The notes beneath the pieces were generated by a model, which was not told where the DNA came from, made no database searches, and saw nothing but the letters and a program-made list of their open reading frames with translations. From assembly GCA_009780855.1 (NCBI GenBank), contig WQZG01000011.1, positions 1 through 63,300 on the forward strand: 63,300 nt of DNA. Reading direction: 5' to 3'. How positions within the stretch are numbered: position 1 is the stretch's first letter; each line of letters starts with the position of its first letter. The translations under genes were made by a program, and so were the position numbers. The DNA is from Treponema sp. GTDB lineage: Bacteria; Spirochaetota; Spirochaetia; Treponematales; Breznakiellaceae. Below, piece after piece: positions 36,537 through 46,211 of this stretch.

Positions 36537-37961
36537 ATGAACTATGTCATCTTTTTTCCTGATGAAATGCGTGCAGAATCATTAAGTATTTATGGGCACC
36601 CGCACATCAGAACGCCAAATTATGATCGTATTGCCCGGGAAGGTGTAACATTTGAACAATGCCATGTTCAAAGTCCTTTTTGTTCTCCTTCCCGGTGCAG
36701 CCTGGTAACAGGGCAGTATGTTCACAGCTGCGGCCACCGTACTTTGTGGAACCTGATAAAATCTTACGAGCATAACCTGTTCCGTTATATGAAAGAAACC
36801 GGATACGAAGTCCGTGTGTACGGCAAGAATGATCTTTTTTCTCCGGAGTCCATCCCCCTATCAACTGATGAATTTAAAAGTATGAGAGCTTACGGGCCTA
36901 ATCCCGGGTCCAAACCGGTTCAGCCGCTTCAAATATGCAATGATTTCCTTTTCCATCCAATAGAAGGTGAATACAGAGATCATAGCGACTATCAGAATTT
37001 AAAAGCGGGGATGGATTTTATTAAAAGCAGGAAATCGGGAGATAAACCTTTTATATTATTTTTACCTTTAACATTCCCGCATTGCCCATATACCGCCCAT
37101 GAACCCTTTTACTCAATGTATAATGAAAGCGATATAGTTCCGCTCAAATCTATCTGCAGTAATAAACCTGAATACCACACATTAATCCGCAGTTACCGGA
37201 ATTTGGAAAAATCTAACCTAAAAAAAATCCAGGCTGTATATATGGGCATGATCTCTTTTACCGATACCTTGCTTGGTGAGCTTATGGATTGCGTAGAAAA
37301 CGCGGGGATAAAAGAAGAAACCATGCTTATAGCCAGTGCGGATCACGGGGATTACGCAGGCGATTACGGGTTGGTAGAAAAATGGTCTTCGGGATGTGAA
37401 GATGTGTTAACACGCGTACCGCTCGTAATAGCGGGCCCGGGATGCAGAAAAGGCCACCAGGTTACCGGGCAGGTTGAACTCTTTGATATCATGGCAACCA
37501 TCATGGAGAGCGCAGGCATAACGCCCCGGCATACCCATTATGCCCGTTCCCTCTGGCCGGAACTGAAGGGTAGCCCGGGCGATCCGAGACGGGCGGTATT
37601 CTGTGAAGGCGGCTACAATACAAATGAATACGAACAATGCAACGAGGGAGCAGACAGGCCTTCCCGCCTTTTGATGAAATCTCCCGAAAATGTATATTAT
37701 CCAAAAGGCCTGCAGCAGCGGGAGTACCCAGAAAGCATCGGACGTTCGACAATGATCCGTACCATGACACACAAGCTCATTCTCAGGACATACGGAGACC
37801 ATGAACTCTACGATTTGGCTGCGGATCAAAACGAGCTAAACAATGTATACGGTCAAAAGTCATATGCATCGGTTCAGGCGGAACTTGAACAGCGCATGCT
37901 TGACTGGTATATAGCCACTTCGGACAGCGTACCAATGGAAGAAGATCCGCGTGGATTGTAA
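36537..37961 (+). CDS. Cytoplasmic sulfatase (formylglycine type), copy 1
   Basis: A 474-residue enzyme that hydrolyses sulfate esters. Cys49 in FCSPSRCSLVTGQ is the residue converted to formylglycine (C-x-P-S-R). Metal-binding residues are in FFPDEMRAESL (near the start) and SADHGDYAGDYGL. There is no signal peptide, so desulfation happens after uptake, and conversion of the Cys needs an anaerobic radical SAM maturase not recognised in the window. About 70 percent identical by eye to copy 2 at 38158, with the same ending WYIATSDSVPM.EDPRG. Confidence 0.93.
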   Translation: MNYVIFFPDEMRAESLSIYGHPHIRTPNYDRIAREGVTFEQCHVQSPFCSPSRCSLVTGQYVHSCGHRTLWNLIKSYEHNLFRYMKETGYEVRVYGKNDLFSPESIPLSTDEFKSMRAYGPNPGSKPVQPLQICNDFLFHPIEGEYRDHSDYQNLKAGMDFIKSRKSGDKPFILFLPLTFPHCPYTAHEPFYSMYNESDIVPLKSICSNKPEYHTLIRSYRNLEKSNLKKIQAVYMGMISFTDTLLGELMDCVENAGIKEETMLIASADHGDYAGDYGLVEKWSSGCEDVLTRVPLVIAGPGCRKGHQVTGQVELFDIMATIMESAGITPRHTHYARSLWPELKGSPGDPRRAVFCEGGYNTNEYEQCNEGADRPSRLLMKSPENVYYPKGLQQREYPESIGRSTMIRTMTHKLILRTYGDHELYDLAADQNELNNVYGQKSYASVQAELEQRMLDWYIATSDSVPMEEDPRGL

Positions 37962-37995
37962 CACCGGCCCTTACAATAAAAATTTTTTAATTATT

Positions 37996-38130
37996 GTTCT
38001 TTTTGTTATAGGGCAAAAAAACATTGACAGGGATTGTGATGCCTATGTTCAAATATTAAACAGGACAGGCCTTGCCCATAACCTTGAACTCACCCAATCC
38101 GGGTATGAGCGGGTAATCAGTAAGAAGTAA
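37996..38130 (+). pseudogene. Relic of a CUT1 binding-protein gene (C-terminal 44 codons)
   Basis: The frame reads VLFVIGQKNIDRDCDAYVQI...NLELTQSGYERVISKK and stop. The intact protein at 34831 ends ALFSVGDKNIDRDWDAYLKE...YLELSQSGYDRAIGKK. The match covers only the tail; upstream there is no recognisable coding sequence before the sulfatase stop. It sits at the same place before sulfatase 2 as the intact gene sits before sulfatase 1. Confidence 0.85.
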
Positions 38131-38157
38131 TAAAAATTTATTTAGGAGTGTCCTTAA

Positions 38158-39579
38158 TTGAACTACATCCTTTTTTTCCCTGATGAATTACGGGCTGAGA
38201 CTTTAAGCGTCTACGGACACCCAAACATTAAAACTCCCAACTTTGATCGTCTTGCCGGGGAAGGCGTTACTTTTGAACAATGCCATGTACAGAATACTCT
38301 GTGCTCGCCTTCCAGGTGCAGCCTGGTTACAGGGCAATACGTACACAGTTACGGCCACAGATCACTTTATCACCTCATCAAGCCGCACGAAAAAAATTTG
38401 TTCCGTTATATGAAAGAAGCTGGTTATGAGGTTCATGTATACGGTAAAAACGATCTTTTTACACCGGAATCTGCCGCTCTTTCAACCGATGTTTATACAA
38501 ATGTAAACGGTCCCCCTCAGAAGAATAAATCTGTGCCAACACAACCTCTGGAGGTTTGTAATGATTTTCTATGTCATCCGATGGAAGGAACTTACCGGGA
38601 TCACAACGATTATCATAATCTCAAAGCCGGGATGGATTTTATAAACAAGAGAAAACCAGGAGACAAACCTTTCATAATTTTTTTACCTTTAACGTTCCCC
38701 CACTGCCCATACACGGCTCACGAGCCATTTTACTCCATGTACGATAAGAATAATATTTCCCCCTTAAGGCCTATTTGTGAAAAAAAACCTTTACACCATG
38801 AATTAATAAGGCAATACCGGCATCTCGATAGATCCAATATGAATAAGTTACAGGCCGTTTATATGGGTATGATCTCCTTTACCGATACTCTGCTCGGAGA
38901 ATTAATGGATTGTGTAGAAAATGCCGGGATAAAAAATCAGACCATGCTTATCGCAAGTTCTGATCACGGGGATTATGCCGGGGACTACGGACTGATAGAA
39001 AAATGGTCTTCAGGCTGTGAAGATGTTTTAACCAGAGTACCCCTACTCGTAACAGGGCCGGGTTTCCAAAAAGGCAGGCGTGTTTACGAACAAACAGAGC
39101 TCTTTGATATAATGGCTACCATTCTGGAAAGTGCTGGCATTACGCCTGAACATACCCACTACGCCCGTTCGCTTTTGCCGCAGCTACAGGGAGACCATGG
39201 CGATTCAAAACGAGCAGTATTCTGCGAAGGCGGCTTTAATCAGAATGAGCTATACTGCAGTGCCGGAGCAGACCGGCCAGATCATTCATACAGCAGGGGA
39301 CCCGGGAATATTTATTATGCAAAAGGTCTGCAGGAACATGAGCGACCTGAAAGTGTCGGCAGATTTACAATGATCCGCACCCTGACACATAAACTCGTGC
39401 TCAGAACATATGGGTTAAATGAACTCTATGATTTAGCAGCAGATCCTCTGGAACTGAAAAACGTTTACGGAGAGGACTCATATACCGGAATACAGGCGGA
39501 ACTTGAAAGGCGCATGCTGGACTGGTACATCGCTACTTCCGACAGCGTACCCATGGATGAAGATCCGAGGGGGTTCTAA
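38158..39579 (+). CDS. Cytoplasmic sulfatase (formylglycine type), copy 2
   Basis: 473 residues with the same architecture as copy 1: Cys49 in LCSPSRCSLVTGQ, metal site in SSDHGDYAGDYGL, no signal peptide. TTG start at 38158 with TTAGGAGTG upstream, aligned exactly with the ATG start of copy 1. Differences cluster around residues 110-125 and 350-385, so the two may prefer different sulfate positions. Next comes the permease at 39596, 16 bases on. Confidence 0.93.
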   Translation: MNYILFFPDELRAETLSVYGHPNIKTPNFDRLAGEGVTFEQCHVQNTLCSPSRCSLVTGQYVHSYGHRSLYHLIKPHEKNLFRYMKEAGYEVHVYGKNDLFTPESAALSTDVYTNVNGPPQKNKSVPTQPLEVCNDFLCHPMEGTYRDHNDYHNLKAGMDFINKRKPGDKPFIIFLPLTFPHCPYTAHEPFYSMYDKNNISPLRPICEKKPLHHELIRQYRHLDRSNMNKLQAVYMGMISFTDTLLGELMDCVENAGIKNQTMLIASSDHGDYAGDYGLIEKWSSGCEDVLTRVPLLVTGPGFQKGRRVYEQTELFDIMATILESAGITPEHTHYARSLLPQLQGDHGDSKRAVFCEGGFNQNELYCSAGADRPDHSYSRGPGNIYYAKGLQEHERPESVGRFTMIRTLTHKLVLRTYGLNELYDLAADPLELKNVYGEDSYTGIQAELERRMLDWYIATSDSVPMDEDPRGF

Positions 39580-39595
39580 ATGGTAAAGGATTTAA

Positions 39596-40531
39596 ATGAA
39601 AAGTGACAAAAAGCTGCAAAATCTGTCAATGAAGCTGGTGAAGCAACATTGGCAGATGTACCTCATGCTTTTCCTTCCGCTTGTTTGGCTTTTAATTTTC
39701 AGGTACTACCCGATGCTGGGAGCCCAAATCGCTTTCAAACATTTCCGCGCGTCTCTGGGAATATGGGGCAGTGAGTGGGTAGGACTGACCAATTTTATCA
39801 GGTTTTTCAAATCTTACCAGTTCAAACGGGTTATTTCCAATACGCTGTTGCTTTCCATGTATCAGCTGATTGCCGGTTTTCCGCTACCGGTTATTTTTGC
39901 ACTTTTATTAAATACAGTCACCAGAGAAGGTTATAAAAAATTTGTACAGACCATTACCTATTTACCGTATTTTATTTCTATTGTAGTAATGGTTGGAATT
40001 CTGCTCCAGGTATTTGATCCGATCATAGGGCTCTATGGCAAGGCAGTATTTGCATTGACCGGAACCAGGGGTATGGATCTTTTTGGGAAGGCTCAAATTT
40101 TCCCCCATCTCTACGTATGGTCCGGGGTTTGGCAGAACATGGGATGGAATAGCATCATCTACCTGGCCGCGCTTTCCTCAGTTTCTGCAGAACTCCATGA
40201 AGCGGGAAAAATCGACGGGATGAACAGGTTTATGCGTGTCGTCTACATCGATCTCCCGGCCATTCTTCCGACCATCACCATTCTGTTAATTCTCAACTCA
40301 GGAAGAATAATGAACCTAGATTTTGAAAAAGTGTTCCTCATGCAGAACAACCTAAATCTCTCCCGTTCCGAGGTAATCTCAACATATGTATACAAGGTAG
40401 GTCTTGCCGTCGGAGGAGGTGATTTTTCTTTCGCTACGGCCATTGGGCTCTTCAACTCGGCGGTAAACCTGGTCCTAATAACAACAGTTAACCGTATCTG
40501 CAGAAAATTGGGAGGGACAAGCCTATGGTAA
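39596..40531 (+). CDS. CUT1 ABC transporter permease (LplB type)
   Basis: A 311-residue inner-membrane protein with six hydrophobic segments (MYLMLFLPLVWLLIFRYYPMLGAQIAF; YQLIAGFPLPVIFALLLN). The EAA loop is EAGKIDGMNRFMRVVYIDLPA. Paralogue of the permease at 8079, ending in the same GTSLW-type tail. It pairs with the next permease, overlapping it by 7 bases, to import the ligand of the 34831 binding protein. Confidence 0.92.
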   Translation: MKSDKKLQNLSMKLVKQHWQMYLMLFLPLVWLLIFRYYPMLGAQIAFKHFRASLGIWGSEWVGLTNFIRFFKSYQFKRVISNTLLLSMYQLIAGFPLPVIFALLLNTVTREGYKKFVQTITYLPYFISIVVMVGILLQVFDPIIGLYGKAVFALTGTRGMDLFGKAQIFPHLYVWSGVWQNMGWNSIIYLAALSSVSAELHEAGKIDGMNRFMRVVYIDLPAILPTITILLILNSGRIMNLDFEKVFLMQNNLNLSRSEVISTYVYKVGLAVGGGDFSFATAIGLFNSAVNLVLITTVNRICRKLGGTSLW

Positions 40532-41430
40532 CTTCCGTAAAGCGCAAGAAAAAAAAGAGTTATGACGATCGGATTTTTAATTTTTTTGTATACTTCGTAC
40601 TTACTTGTCTGTTATTGGTGGTACTCTACCCCCTTATTTATATCATCTCTTCATCATTTTCTGCACCTGATATGGTAGCCGCAGGGAAAATCATACTCTG
40701 GCCGGTTCACCTGAGCCTGCAAGGCTACAAAGCGGTATTCACCAATAATATGATTGGTATCGGTTACCTGAACTCGATAATCAACACTACTGCCGGCACA
40801 CTTATAAATATTATTTTTACCATGCTTGTAGCTTATCCTCTGGCTTATTCAAAACTGCCCGGAAAAAACATAATTATGATCCTTTTTACCTTCACAATGC
40901 TCTTCTCAGGCGGTATGATCCCGGATTACATACTTTTACGTAACCTTGGAATGCTTAACACTAGATTCGCCTTAATAATCCCCGGCGCCATTGCCACCTA
41001 CAACATGATAATCACCAGGACTTTTATTGCTTCTAGCATTCCGCATGAACTTCGGGAAGCCGCCGAAATAGACGGTTGTTCAGATTTTCAATATTTCATA
41101 TCAGTAATTATTCCGCTCTCCAGGGCAGTTATTGCGGTTATCACCCTCTATTATGCGGTTGGGCACTGGAACTCCTATTTTAACGCATTTCTTTATATTA
41201 CCAACAAGAACCTCTTCCCGCTTCAGATTGTGCTTCGTGATATTTTAATTGCCAATACCATCGATCCCGCATCCACCCTTGACCCTGAACTAATGGCCGC
41301 GAAACAGGGTATGGCCGATCTATTGAAATTTGCTCTAATCATAGTATCAAGCCTTCCGGTAATGATGATTTATCCATTCATTCAGAAATACTTTATCAAG
41401 GGTGTAATGATCGGATCGATTAAGGGATAA
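40525..41430 (+). CDS. CUT1 ABC transporter permease (LplC type)
   Basis: A 301-residue second permease of the sulfatase-linked importer. MLFSGGMIPDYILLRNLGM and the EAA loop EAAEIDGCSDFQYFISVIIPLS mark the family, and the end FIQKYFIKGVMIGSIKG matches the paralogue at 9006. Start ATG lies inside the end of the preceding gene (translational coupling). The operon ends here; no ATPase gene follows. Confidence 0.92.
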   Translation: MVTSVKRKKKKSYDDRIFNFFVYFVLTCLLLVVLYPLIYIISSSFSAPDMVAAGKIILWPVHLSLQGYKAVFTNNMIGIGYLNSIINTTAGTLINIIFTMLVAYPLAYSKLPGKNIIMILFTFTMLFSGGMIPDYILLRNLGMLNTRFALIIPGAIATYNMIITRTFIASSIPHELREAAEIDGCSDFQYFISVIIPLSRAVIAVITLYYAVGHWNSYFNAFLYITNKNLFPLQIVLRDILIANTIDPASTLDPELMAAKQGMADLLKFALIIVSSLPVMMIYPFIQKYFIKGVMIGSIKG

Positions 41431-41496
41431 ACACAACGTATAAGCACAATATGTTAATTGACACCTTTTAACCGCGGAAGTAAACTTTAATTTAAT

Positions 41497-42126
41497 ATGA
41501 AACTAATATTTTTGGGCCCGCCCGGAGCGGGCAAGGGAACTCTTGCCGCAAAAGCCGTTGATATTTTAAACCTGCCCCACATAAGTACAGGTGCGATTTT
41601 TCGTTCGGCCATGGCGGCCGCGACTCCGCTGGGACTTAAGGTCAAGGCTATTGTGGAATCCGGCAAACTTGTAGATGACGCAACCACAATTGAACTGGTA
41701 AAAGAAAGGCTGGCGCAGGACGACACAAAGAAAGGTTATATACTGGACGGCTTCCCGCGGACTATACCCCAGGCACAAGCTTTGGCAAAATTTTCGTCCG
41801 TGGACAAGGTTGTCAATTTTGAACTTCCCGATTCCGCGGTGCTTGAACGCCTTGGCGGACGCAGGGTCTGCCGCAAGTGCGGTCATAATTTCCACATGAT
41901 TTTTGACAAACCCAAAAAAGAAAATGTCTGCGATCACTGCGGCGGCGAGGTTTATACCAGGGATGACGACCGCCCCGAGGCCATTGAAAAACGTCTTGAA
42001 GTTTACAGGGCGCAGACTGCCCCGCTAATCGAATTTTACCGCGGCAAGGGCCTTTTGGTTGATGTTGACGCAAGGCCGGCGGTTGATAAGGTAGTGGAAA
42101 ATTTTAAACGAAGCCTTGGCATGTAA
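41497..42126 (+). CDS. adk: Adenylate kinase
   Basis: 209 residues; interconverts ATP + AMP and 2 ADP. P-loop LGPPGAGKGTLA at the start, AMP site HISTGAIFR, GYILDGFPRT, and a long lid with four cysteines (CRKCGHNF...NVCDHCGG) that binds zinc, as in Gram-positive-type enzymes. Its stop TAA is followed with no gap by the ATG of the ABC exporter. Confidence 0.97.
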   Translation: MKLIFLGPPGAGKGTLAAKAVDILNLPHISTGAIFRSAMAAATPLGLKVKAIVESGKLVDDATTIELVKERLAQDDTKKGYILDGFPRTIPQAQALAKFSSVDKVVNFELPDSAVLERLGGRRVCRKCGHNFHMIFDKPKKENVCDHCGGEVYTRDDDRPEAIEKRLEVYRAQTAPLIEFYRGKGLLVDVDARPAVDKVVENFKRSLGM

Positions 42127-43848
42127 ATGAAACTTCTGTGGAGAATCGCCAAAGAGGCGAAGAAATACTGGGGGCTGCTGCTTGTAGGTATAATAGCGAC
42201 ATTGCTGCTTACAGGTCTTAACCTGGTGGCGCCCAGGCTTCTGGCGCGGATGACAGGTATTGTTCAGCAGGGAATTCAGAATATGAATGAAATCCTTGTC
42301 CTTGTCGCCGCGCTTTTATCGCTTTATCTATTGAGAATACTGTTCCGTTTCCTCAGCAACTACATGTGCCACAAGGCCGCATGGAATCTGGTACAGGAAT
42401 TGCGGATGGTTGTCTACAACCATATCCAGAGTTTCTCGCTGGCGTTTTTCCACAAGAGGCAGACCGGAGATCTTATGAGCCGGGTTGTAAACGATACGGC
42501 AACATTCGAACAACTGTACGCCCACATAATCCCGGAGACCATTACAAACAGCGTAACCCTGGTCGGCGTAATCGTAATCTTAATTACCATAAATCCAACA
42601 CTGGCGCTTCTGACCTGCATCCCGGTGCCTTTTATTCTTGCGTCCGGCTGGGTGTTTATGAAGAAGGTAAGACCCCGTTTCCGTGTTATGCAAAAATCCC
42701 TTGCCGGCCTCAATTCACAATTGCAGGACAATCTTTCCGGTATAAAAGAGATCCAGGCTTTTGGCCAGCAGGAAAGGGAAAGCGGCAGGGTGCTGGAAAA
42801 AGCGGGAGAGTTTACCAAAGCAATGCTTTCTGCATTAAGGCTCAGCGCGGTTTTTCATCCTTCCGTGGAATTTATTACATCTCTGGGCACCGTTATTGTT
42901 GTAGGGTTCGGCGGCCTTCTCGCGTTTTACGGCAAACTTAATGCAGAAGAAATTGTCGCCTTTCTTTTATACCTGTCGCTGTTTTACGCCCCGATAACCG
43001 GTCTGGCCCAGCTTCTGGAAAACGCCCAGCAGGCCCTGGCCGGTACGGAGCGCGTACTGGAAATTATGGATACGGCATCGGAGGTGACCGATAAACCGGG
43101 AGCCGCCGAGCTGCCGCCGGCAAAAGGGTATCTGAGTTTTGAGGACGTAAGTTTTAGGTATCTTGATGAGGCGCCGGTTCTGGAAAATATAAGTTTTGAA
43201 ATAAAGCCGGGCCAGACTTTGGCGCTGGTCGGACCAACCGGCGTCGGAAAGACAACGATTATTCAGTTGGTAGCGCGGTTTTACGATCCCAAAGCAGGGC
43301 GGATCACAATAGACGGCCGCGACCTGCGCGACCTTACCCAGAACAGCCTGCGCAACCAGATCTCCATGGTGCTGCAGGACACATTTTTGTTCAACGGAAC
43401 TATTGCCGAGAACATCGCCTATGCCAGGCCGTCGGCTTCTCCGCAGGAAATTGAAGACGCCGCAAAAACCGCGGGCGTCTACGAAGACATAATGGAAATG
43501 CCGGACAGGTTCGACACCAAAACAGGCGAGCGGGGTATAAGGTTATCCGGCGGACAAAAACAGCGCATATCAATCGCCCGCGCCGTTCTGCGCAACGCCC
43601 CCATTCTGATTCTGGACGAAGCCACCGCGTCGGTTGATACACAGACAGAAGCCCAGATACAGTCGGCCATCGCAAAGATGCGCGGAAGCCGCACCGTCAT
43701 CGCCATTGCGCACAGGCTTTCAACGATCCGCAGTGCCGACATGATACTGGTCCTCAAGGACGGCAGGATCATCCAGCGCGGGACCCATGACCAGTTGATT
43801 GAGGAAGCCGGTGTTTACCGCGAGCTTTACCACGCGCAGGAACTGTGA
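42127..43848 (+). CDS. ABC exporter, membrane and ATPase domains fused (MsbA-like)
   Basis: A 573-residue half-transporter. Six transmembrane helices fill residues 1-310 (YWGLLLVGIIATLLLTGLNLVAPRLL onwards). The ATPase domain carries Walker A GPTGVGKTTI, Q-loop VLQDTFLFNGTI, signature RLSGGQKQRISIARAVL, Walker B ILILDEATASVD and the His switch AHRLST. It probably works as a homodimer exporting a lipid, peptide or drug; the substrate cannot be told. Starts at the base after the adk stop. Confidence 0.92.
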   Translation: MKLLWRIAKEAKKYWGLLLVGIIATLLLTGLNLVAPRLLARMTGIVQQGIQNMNEILVLVAALLSLYLLRILFRFLSNYMCHKAAWNLVQELRMVVYNHIQSFSLAFFHKRQTGDLMSRVVNDTATFEQLYAHIIPETITNSVTLVGVIVILITINPTLALLTCIPVPFILASGWVFMKKVRPRFRVMQKSLAGLNSQLQDNLSGIKEIQAFGQQERESGRVLEKAGEFTKAMLSALRLSAVFHPSVEFITSLGTVIVVGFGGLLAFYGKLNAEEIVAFLLYLSLFYAPITGLAQLLENAQQALAGTERVLEIMDTASEVTDKPGAAELPPAKGYLSFEDVSFRYLDEAPVLENISFEIKPGQTLALVGPTGVGKTTIIQLVARFYDPKAGRITIDGRDLRDLTQNSLRNQISMVLQDTFLFNGTIAENIAYARPSASPQEIEDAAKTAGVYEDIMEMPDRFDTKTGERGIRLSGGQKQRISIARAVLRNAPILILDEATASVDTQTEAQIQSAIAKMRGSRTVIAIAHRLSTIRSADMILVLKDGRIIQRGTHDQLIEEAGVYRELYHAQEL

Positions 43849-43855
43849 AGTAAAA

Positions 43856-44287
43856 TCAATTGGTTTTGGAATTCAGCAGTCCAAGAAAATCTTGCGGCAG
43901 CATAACAGGTATTTTTGAATTTTTATAATGCTCAATGTTACGTGTTATAATATAATCAGCATTTATTGCGCATGCACATTCAATCTGCAGATTGTCTTCA
44001 ATGTCATCGTTCTTGTTTGTTAATGCATTTATTATTAATTCATTTTTTATATCAACAACATTAATGAATTTGCATAAATCCAGGAGACGTTTTTTTCTTT
44101 CCAAAACGGTATAGGTTTTCCGCAAGATATAAAAAATATTGGTTATACTATGAGCAGCCATGTAAGCGCTAACGGCCCCATCCCGGGATTTTTGAATAAT
44201 TTCTTTGGAATTTTTTGTAAAAGGTTTCCTATCAATTAGAAAATCAATCAGAACATCGGTATCAATCAATATTGCCAAAGCGCTCAT
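43856..44287 (-). CDS. PIN-domain toxin (VapC-like ribonuclease)
   Basis: A 143-residue protein starting ALAILIDTDVLIDFLIDRKPF, the first acidic strand of a PIN nuclease. The rest of the acidic centre is in DDIEDNLQIECACAINADYIITRN. It would cleave RNA when free of its antitoxin. Its ATG lies within the end of the antitoxin gene (26-base overlap), the usual toxin-antitoxin layout. Convergent with the ABC exporter. Confidence 0.88.
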   Translation of the reverse strand: MSALAILIDTDVLIDFLIDRKPFTKNSKEIIQKSRDGAVSAYMAAHSITNIFYILRKTYTVLERKKRLLDLCKFINVVDIKNELIINALTNKNDDIEDNLQIECACAINADYIITRNIEHYKNSKIPVMLPQDFLGLLNSKTN

Positions 44288-44597
44288 CCATAGCCTCCAT
44301 GAGTTCTTTTTTATAGTTAAAATTCCTGGGGACTTTTTTTCGCGGGAATTTCATGGATCTTTCGAACGCCTGCAATCGTTCCGTTTCGTTCACAGTAAAA
44401 ACCAATGAGGAATCGGAATTGCGTTTTTCAATTTCCTGTACAAGATTAAACACTCTTTCAAAACTATCCATATCAACATTCAGCATTATGGCCGCCGGTT
44501 TTCCGTTATTGGTAAGAACGGCTTTACCGTCCTGTGCAAGTTTGGACAGTGCATTCCTGGGCGCTTTACTGAATTCACGTATTGTTAAAAACTGCAT
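44262..44597 (-). CDS. Phd/YefM-family antitoxin
   Basis: 111 residues: MQFLTIREFSKAPRNALSKLAQDGKAVLTNNGKPAAIMLNV is the Phd/YefM DNA-binding fold, and the C-terminal part would wrap the toxin. ATG 44597 has GGAGG 7 bases upstream; the longer reading from 44642 is rejected. On the minus strand TTGACA (44649-44644) plus a TACCAT 17 bases on can serve as promoter, and the pair should repress itself. Confidence 0.88.
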   Translation of the reverse strand: MQFLTIREFSKAPRNALSKLAQDGKAVLTNNGKPAAIMLNVDMDSFERVFNLVQEIEKRNSDSSLVFTVNETERLQAFERSMKFPRKKVPRNFNYKKELMEAMDERFGNID

Positions 44598-44683
44598 AAT
44601 GCCTCCAATTTTATGACAATATGGTAGCTTAACGCCGGACAACTGTCAATTGCGCATTTTCATACTACACGCTTTCAAACCTG

Positions 44684-45706
44684 TCAAATGTCTTCTCCCT
44701 CATGTTCAATAAAATAAGCTTTCCAGACCCGCTCGATTCCGGCCAGATCTACTTCTCTGTTAAGCGTGTTTTTTACATAATTACCCCATTTGAGATTGTC
44801 ACAAAAGTAGTTAAAAAACCGCCTGGCCCTGCTTAAGTGAAATTCGGGGGGCTGGTATCTGGCCAGCAGCGCAAGAAAACGCAGCCCGGTTTCCAGTATG
44901 AGTTCCGCGGTAACAGCGGTTAGAGGAGCATCCAGGTCACCGGGTTGCAGGTCGCCCAGGCCGGCGGTCTGCGGAGTTTCAGCTTTTGCGGCATTGGCAG
45001 CTTTAGCGGCCAGAGCTTTGGCGTCCGCGAAGACCCAGGGCTGCTTTACCGCGAGGCGGCCAATCATGACAGCGTCGCAGTCCCCGCCGCGCTGCACCAT
45101 TTCCTGCGCGGAGGAAATATCTCCGTTGCCTGCGACCGGTATTTTTAATTCGCGTCTCAATGCCGGGATATATTCCCAGCGGCACCTGCGCCGGAATTTT
45201 TCCTTTGCCGTACGCGGGTGCAGGGTTATTAACTCGACTCCTTCGTCCTGGAGGCGGCGGCAGAACCGCACCAGATAATCGAAGTCATCGCTGTAACCGG
45301 TGCGCAGTTTTACGCTTAACCTGTGTTTTACGGCCTTCCTTACCAGAGCTGTCATGGCGCCGGCCCTGTCAATGCTTTCCATCCAGCGGACTCCGGCGCC
45401 ATGCCGCGTAATGGCAGGGGCCGAACATCCCATGTTCAGATCGATGCCGGCACATTCTTTGCTGTCCAGTAATGCCGCAGCTTCCGCCAGTTTTTGGGGG
45501 TCAGAGCCGACAAGCTGATAAACGGTTTTGGAAGGAACAGGACCGGCATCGGCGTACCAGGCTTCGAAAGGACCGCCGGCGCAGAAGGCAGGAGAGCTTA
45601 TCATTTCTGAATAATAATAATCACAGCCGCCAAAACTCTCCAACAATTCCCTAAAGGGCCGGTGACTAATTTCCGCCATGGGTGCTAGCAAAAGCGGTAC
45701 ATTCAT
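44684..45706 (-). CDS. dus: tRNA-dihydrouridine synthase
   Basis: A 340-residue FMN enzyme that reduces uridines in the tRNA D-loop. LLLAPMAEISHRPFR is the FMN-binding start, IDLNMGCSAPAITRHGAG holds the catalytic Cys, and HPRTAKEKFRRR and VAGNGDISS follow, as usual in Dus. An Ala-rich insert (KALAAKAANAAKAETPQTAG) sits between the barrel and the helical RNA-binding domain. Divergent from cheY. Confidence 0.93.
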   Translation of the reverse strand: MNVPLLLAPMAEISHRPFRELLESFGGCDYYYSEMISSPAFCAGGPFEAWYADAGPVPSKTVYQLVGSDPQKLAEAAALLDSKECAGIDLNMGCSAPAITRHGAGVRWMESIDRAGAMTALVRKAVKHRLSVKLRTGYSDDFDYLVRFCRRLQDEGVELITLHPRTAKEKFRRRCRWEYIPALRRELKIPVAGNGDISSAQEMVQRGGDCDAVMIGRLAVKQPWVFADAKALAAKAANAAKAETPQTAGLGDLQPGDLDAPLTAVTAELILETGLRFLALLARYQPPEFHLSRARRFFNYFCDNLKWGNYVKNTLNREVDLAGIERVWKAYFIEHEGEDI

Positions 45707-45719
45707 TATATAATAATAC

Positions 45720-45748
45720 TTGACTTGTTACGTTCTTTACCATAGATT
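45720..45748 (+). promoter_or_regulatory. Promoter of cheY
   Basis: TTGACT (45720-45725), 17-base spacer, TAGATT (45743-45748), 25 bases before the ATG at 45774. Confidence 0.5.
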
Positions 45749-45773
45749 TAAAAGTATAGAAGAGGAGCGGACC

Positions 45774-46211
45774 ATGATAGCAAAGACCGATATGCCCAAT
45801 ATTAATGATAAACAACCAGAAGGACTTAAACCGGACGGCGGTGCTTTTCGTGTGCTGATTGTGGATGATTCCATGTTTATCGCGAAACAACTGGGCCAGA
45901 TTTTTAGTTCCGAGGGTTTTGAAGTGGTCGCTACAGCCGGTGACGGCGCCCAGGGAGTGGAAAAATACAAGGAACTGGCTCCAAATATTGATTTGGTTAC
46001 CATGGATATTACCATGCCGGTAATGGATGGAGTCACTGCACTGGAAAAAATCCTTGAATTTGACAAAAATGCCTGTGTAATAATGGTAAGCGCCCTTGGA
46101 AAAGAAGATGTAGTTAAAAAATCATTGCTGATGGGAGCCAAAAGTTATATAGTAAAACCCCTTGATCGCAAAAAGGTACTGGAGCGGGCCGTTTCTGTCC
46201 TAAAACGCTAA
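45774..46211 (+). CDS. cheY: Chemotaxis response regulator CheY
   Basis: A single receiver domain of 145 residues with a 24-residue N-terminal extension. The acidic pair is in VLIVDDSMF, the phospho-acceptor is Asp78 in LVTMDITMPVMDG, and Lys is in SYIVKPLDRKKV. The phosphorylated form would bind the flagellar switch. GAGGAGCGG precedes the ATG. It stands alone, with its own promoter, about 20 kb from cheA-cheWR-cheX. Other single-domain regulators look similar, but the family match to spirochaete CheY is good. Confidence 0.85.
   Translation: MIAKTDMPNINDKQPEGLKPDGGAFRVLIVDDSMFIAKQLGQIFSSEGFEVVATAGDGAQGVEKYKELAPNIDLVTMDITMPVMDGVTALEKILEFDKNACVIMVSALGKEDVVKKSLLMGAKSYIVKPLDRKKVLERAVSVLKR

Noticed and set aside
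43856-44597. New type of toxin-antitoxin system
   Set aside because: It is an ordinary PIN toxin with a Phd/YefM antitoxin; only the pairing is mildly mixed, which is known elsewhere.
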